The notes beneath the pieces are model-generated. The model had not been told where the DNA came from and did not search any database. It saw only the letters and a list, made by a program, of their open reading frames with translations. 64,000 nt of DNA from JAEUQQ01 sp963697285. GTDB taxonomy: Bacteria; Acidobacteriota; Vicinamibacteria; Vicinamibacterales; JAFNAJ01. Both the position numbers and the translations under genes were made by a program. Of the stretch, positions 61,533 to 64,000 are shown one piece after another. Where the stretch lies: contig CAVONI010000011.1 of assembly GCA_963697285.1 (NCBI GenBank), positions 1,674,001-1,738,000 of the forward strand, read 5' to 3'. Each line of letters begins with the position of its first letter. The stretch's first letter is position 1.

Positions 61533-61820
61533 ATGCCTGCCACTGCTTCGACCCTGTCGCTTCGCATCACCGATTTCACTGGCCAGCGGCACGCGCGCGT
61601 GTCGTCGGTCGCCCCGCAGTCGACGATCGGCGAACTCGTCCGGTCGCTGCTGTCGAAGCTCGGACTCCCCGAGTCGAACGTCGAAGGCAAGCCGCTGGCG
61701 TACCAGGCCCGCCTGCAGCGCGAGGGGCGGCACGTGCACGCGAGCGAGCTGGTGGGCCAGGCGCTCGAGGACAACGACGAGATCTCGCTGACGCCGTCGA
61801 TCGACGCCGGCGGCATCTGA
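61533..61820 (+). CDS. Ubiquitin-like beta-grasp protein ending Gly-Gly-Ile
   Basis: 95 residues from ATG 61533, with AGGAGG six bases upstream, the best ribosome binding site of the cluster. The beta-grasp order is visible: strand TLSLRITDFTGQ, strand HARVSSVAPQ, helix TIGELVRSLLSKLGLPE, strand AYQARLQREG, turn HASELVGQ, and strand NDEISLTPSI. The C-terminus is DAGGI, so a single Ile follows the diglycine (Gly93-Gly94). This implies processing before activation by E1. It is the likely modifier of the system. The JAMM protease gene is 36 bases downstream. Confidence 0.88.
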   Translation: MPATASTLSLRITDFTGQRHARVSSVAPQSTIGELVRSLLSKLGLPESNVEGKPLAYQARLQREGRHVHASELVGQALEDNDEISLTPSIDAGGI

Positions 61821-61856
61821 TCCGTCACCAACCACACCCTGGCGAGGGCACCCGTC

Positions 61857-62933
61857 GTGCAGACCACCGGCTACGTGTACGCCATCGAATTGCTGCACGG
61901 CGACCAGGCGTTGCCCGCCGTGCGGGTGACGCCTGACTTCGCACCGGCAGTGGAGGCCGCGCGCTTCGCGGCCTTCCGTGCCGGTACTCCATCAGAGGTG
62001 GCATTCGTCGCCGCGACCGCGGTGGTTCCGCGATGGGACGATACGCTGGGCGAACCGTACCTCGCCGGCCTCACGGCGTCTGCGCGGGCACACGGATGCA
62101 CGTCGGCCGTCGACGTGCCGCTCCGCTACTTCGGCGACGCAGCCCGCGCCGCCACCGCGTCGCTCGTGCAGCAAGGGGCACTCGACGCGGGCGACACGCT
62201 CACGTTCCGCGTCACCGCCTATCGCGGCGATCGCGGCGCCTCTTCGCCCGGCGAGCCGGGGCACGCACGCGAGGCTGGGGTATCGGAACCCGCGACGCTC
62301 GAGGTCCAGGAGCTCGCTGTCTCGCTCGACGTGCGAGATGGCACGCTCCGCGATCGCCTGGGCGCGGCGCAGCCACAGGGCACGCAGCACCCGGACGACG
62401 TGCACGTGTTCATGCCGGCGTCGATCGTCGAGGATGCCATGGCACTCGCGAGCACCGCCGAAGACACCGAGGCGGGCGCCTTCCTGGTCGGTCATGTGCG
62501 CCGCGATACAGACGCGGGTGACGTCTTCGTGGACGTGACCGACCTGCTGCCGGCCCGCCACACGCAGGCGACGGTCTCGACGCTGACCTTCACGCCTGAC
62601 ACGTGGTGGGACGCCCGCGCGGCGTTGACGTTGCGCAGCCGGGGCGAGTCGTTCCTCGGCTGGGTGCACACGCACCCGGTGTCGGCGATGTGCCGGCGCC
62701 AGGGCTGCTCGCCCGACGCCCAGCGGCAGTGCCCGATGGCGAGGGACTTCTTCAGCGAGCACGACCGCCTGCTGCACCGGACGATGTTCCCCCGGGCGCA
62801 CACGGTGGCCCTCGTGGTGAACGACTGGGACTTCGCGCCCATCAGCGTGTCGCTGTTCGGCTACCGGCATGGGCTCATCGAGCCGCGCGGTTTTCACGTC
62901 ATCGGGGCCGGCGCTGCGCCACACGGCGCGTGA
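61857..62933 (+). CDS. JAMM/JAB metalloprotease, predicted deubiquitinase
   Basis: 358 residues from GTG 61857. The C-terminal MPN domain (about 180-345) has all JAMM residues: Glu205 (EDTEAGAFLVG), His271 and His273 (GWVHTHP), and Ser300-x2-Asp303 (FFSEHDR). A Cys-rich insert (CRRQGCSPDAQRQC) lies between HTHP and the SxxD. The N-terminal 160 residues form a separate domain (VYAIELLHGDQALP, FAPAVEAARFAAFRAG) of unknown fold. It should remove the Ile after Gly-Gly in the modifier and could also cleave conjugates. Confidence 0.9.
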   Translation: MQTTGYVYAIELLHGDQALPAVRVTPDFAPAVEAARFAAFRAGTPSEVAFVAATAVVPRWDDTLGEPYLAGLTASARAHGCTSAVDVPLRYFGDAARAATASLVQQGALDAGDTLTFRVTAYRGDRGASSPGEPGHAREAGVSEPATLEVQELAVSLDVRDGTLRDRLGAAQPQGTQHPDDVHVFMPASIVEDAMALASTAEDTEAGAFLVGHVRRDTDAGDVFVDVTDLLPARHTQATVSTLTFTPDTWWDARAALTLRSRGESFLGWVHTHPVSAMCRRQGCSPDAQRQCPMARDFFSEHDRLLHRTMFPRAHTVALVVNDWDFAPISVSLFGYRHGLIEPRGFHVIGAGAAPHGA

Positions 62934-62979
62934 CGCCCGTGCGCCCAGGTCCACGGCCATGACGGGATGGAGGTCATTG

Positions 62980-64000
62980 ATGCGGAGGATGTTCAGGACG
63001 CCCGCCGACGGCATCGCGGCGGCGGTCGACGCCGTGTTCGAGCAACCGGGCATGTCGATCGACGAGAAGATCGCGCTCATCGAGACCGTGAGGAAGGAGA
63101 CGCCGGATTCTGGCTCCCACGCTCGACCGGCTGCTCGTCGCCGAGTGCACGCGGTACTCGGCCGCACTCAAGGACCTGCAGGCCGCGCAGGCGGGATTGC
63201 GCGACGTGGTCGAGCGACTGAGCACGGTGCCGTGGTATCCGGCGGTCTACCTCGGCGCGGCCGAGACCGGGCACGGCCACGGCGCGCAGGTGCTCGCCGA
63301 TGGTGGTCGCCGCATCGTCTCGCTGGCGGCCGGGCTCGAGGTCGCCGGCCTCGCGGTCGGCGACGAGGTCTTCCTCGGGCCGGAACGCAATGTGATCGTC
63401 GCGCGCTCGTCGGCGCCTGCGCACGTGACCGGCGACACAGCGTCGTTCGTGCGCTACCTGCCCGACGGGCGCCTGGTCGTGCGCATCCACGATCAGGACA
63501 TCATCGCCCGTCCGGCCGCGTGCCTTGGCGACTCGTTGCGTCCCGGCGCGCTGCTGCGATGGGACCGCACGAGCGGGCTCGCCTACGAGCACCTGGACGC
63601 AAGCCAGTCGATCCACGACCTGCTCGAGGGAACTCCTGCAGAGAACTTCGCGCAGGTTGGAGGTCTCCAGGCCGAGATCGCGCGTCTCACCGAGGCCATG
63701 CACCTGCGCCTCGATCATCCCTCCATGGCCGTCAAATACGGCCTGAGGGCGCCCACCGCAGGACTGCTCGTCGGCCCGCCCGGCGTCGGGAAGACGCTCT
63801 TGGCGCGCGCGTTTGCGAACTGGCTGAGCACGCGGACGTCCGAAGGGCGATCACGGTTCCTCGAGGTCAAACCCGGTCAGGTCCTGAGTCACTGGTTCGG
63901 ACAGTCTGAGACGCGTGTGCGCGACACGTTCGCGATCGCGAAGCGTGCCGCCGCAAGCGAACCATGCGTTCCCATCGTGCTCTTCTTCGACGAGATCGAC
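62980..64000 (+). CDS. ARC/Mpa-type proteasome-associated AAA+ ATPase, partial and frameshifted
   Basis: ATG 62980 with GGAGG six bases upstream opens MRRMFRTPADGIAAAVDAVF. At 63105-63106 one base must be skipped, after which the frame is continuous to the window edge. The order is a helical/coiled-coil segment (ALKDLQAAQAGLRDVVERL), two OB-like beta domains (AGLAVGDEVFLGPERNVIVA, DGRLVVRIHDQDII) and an AAA+ domain with Walker A GPPGVGKTLLA (63773-63796) and Walker B IVLFFDEID at the end. This matches proteasomal ATPases such as ARC and Mpa. It would unfold tagged proteins. The C-terminus, where a proteasome-docking motif would be, is outside the window. Confidence 0.82.

Overview
The window is high-GC DNA from a Gram-negative soil-type bacterium. 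The gene set suggests an Acidobacteriota lineage (Vicinamibacteria-like): PEP-CTERM anchors, very long secreted proteins built from putative-Ig and BACON repeats, a Ser/Thr kinase with TPRs, an exported sulfatase, an OPT transporter and many lipoproteins. This taxonomy is inferred from gene content only; there is no rRNA in the window.

Layout. 1-1.9 kb: the start of a secreted protein running off the left edge, a tRNA-Lys, an RHH/PIN toxin-antitoxin pair and an IS3 transposase remnant. 2-4.2 kb: a membrane Ser/Thr kinase with a TPR tail. 4.3-19.4 kb: a minus-strand block of secreted proteins: a cohesin/PEP-CTERM protein, a 2,696-residue Ig/BACON protein, a nidogen-like/dockerin protein, and a sialidase-like/dockerin/PRIEN-repeat/Ig/YVTN protein broken by a one-base shift. 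20-23 kb: a toxin-antitoxin-like island with an AbiE-like pair, a truncated PIN gene and a second nucleotidyltransferase pair. 23-50 kb: mostly housekeeping and accessory genes: imine-reductase-like enzyme, PQQ sugar dehydrogenase, exported methyltransferase (frameshifted), membrane LuxR regulator, arylsulfatase, MltF-like lytic transglycosylase, VWA protein, tyrosine phosphatase, DUF1080-TonB protein, ADP-ribosylglycohydrolase, OPT transporter, YqgE/AlgH, AmpG, HtrA-like protease, PEGA protein, MBL hydrolase, metallophosphoesterase, gamma-glutamyltransferase and a Gfo/Idh/MocA oxidoreductase. 51-56.6 kb: an accessory cassette with a shortened FtsA-like ATPase, an FtsW/RodA-like membrane protein, a third membrane protein and an HD hydrolase.

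The most notable region is 58.2 kb to the right edge. Seven tightly packed plus-strand genes encode a ubiquitin-like modification system: a FHA-like/RING-type zinc protein, a ThiF/E1-like activating enzyme, an E2 with a clear UBC-fold signature (HPN and Cys100), an unknown two-repeat protein, a 95-residue ubiquitin-like protein ending in Gly-Gly-Ile, a JAMM/JAB deubiquitinase-like protease and an ARC/Mpa-type AAA+ ATPase cut by the window edge. A SorC-type regulator is transcribed divergently from it. By analogy with the families, the protease would trim the final Ile, E1 and E2 would activate and carry the modifier, the RING-like protein could select targets, and the ATPase could unfold tagged proteins. 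Whether a proteasome core lies beyond the edge cannot be seen.

A technical point affects reading. At least six genes show a one-base shift in the same direction, as if one base were inserted, several of them in short G or C runs. Consensus insertion errors are as likely as real pseudogenes, so these genes are described as reconstructed units.
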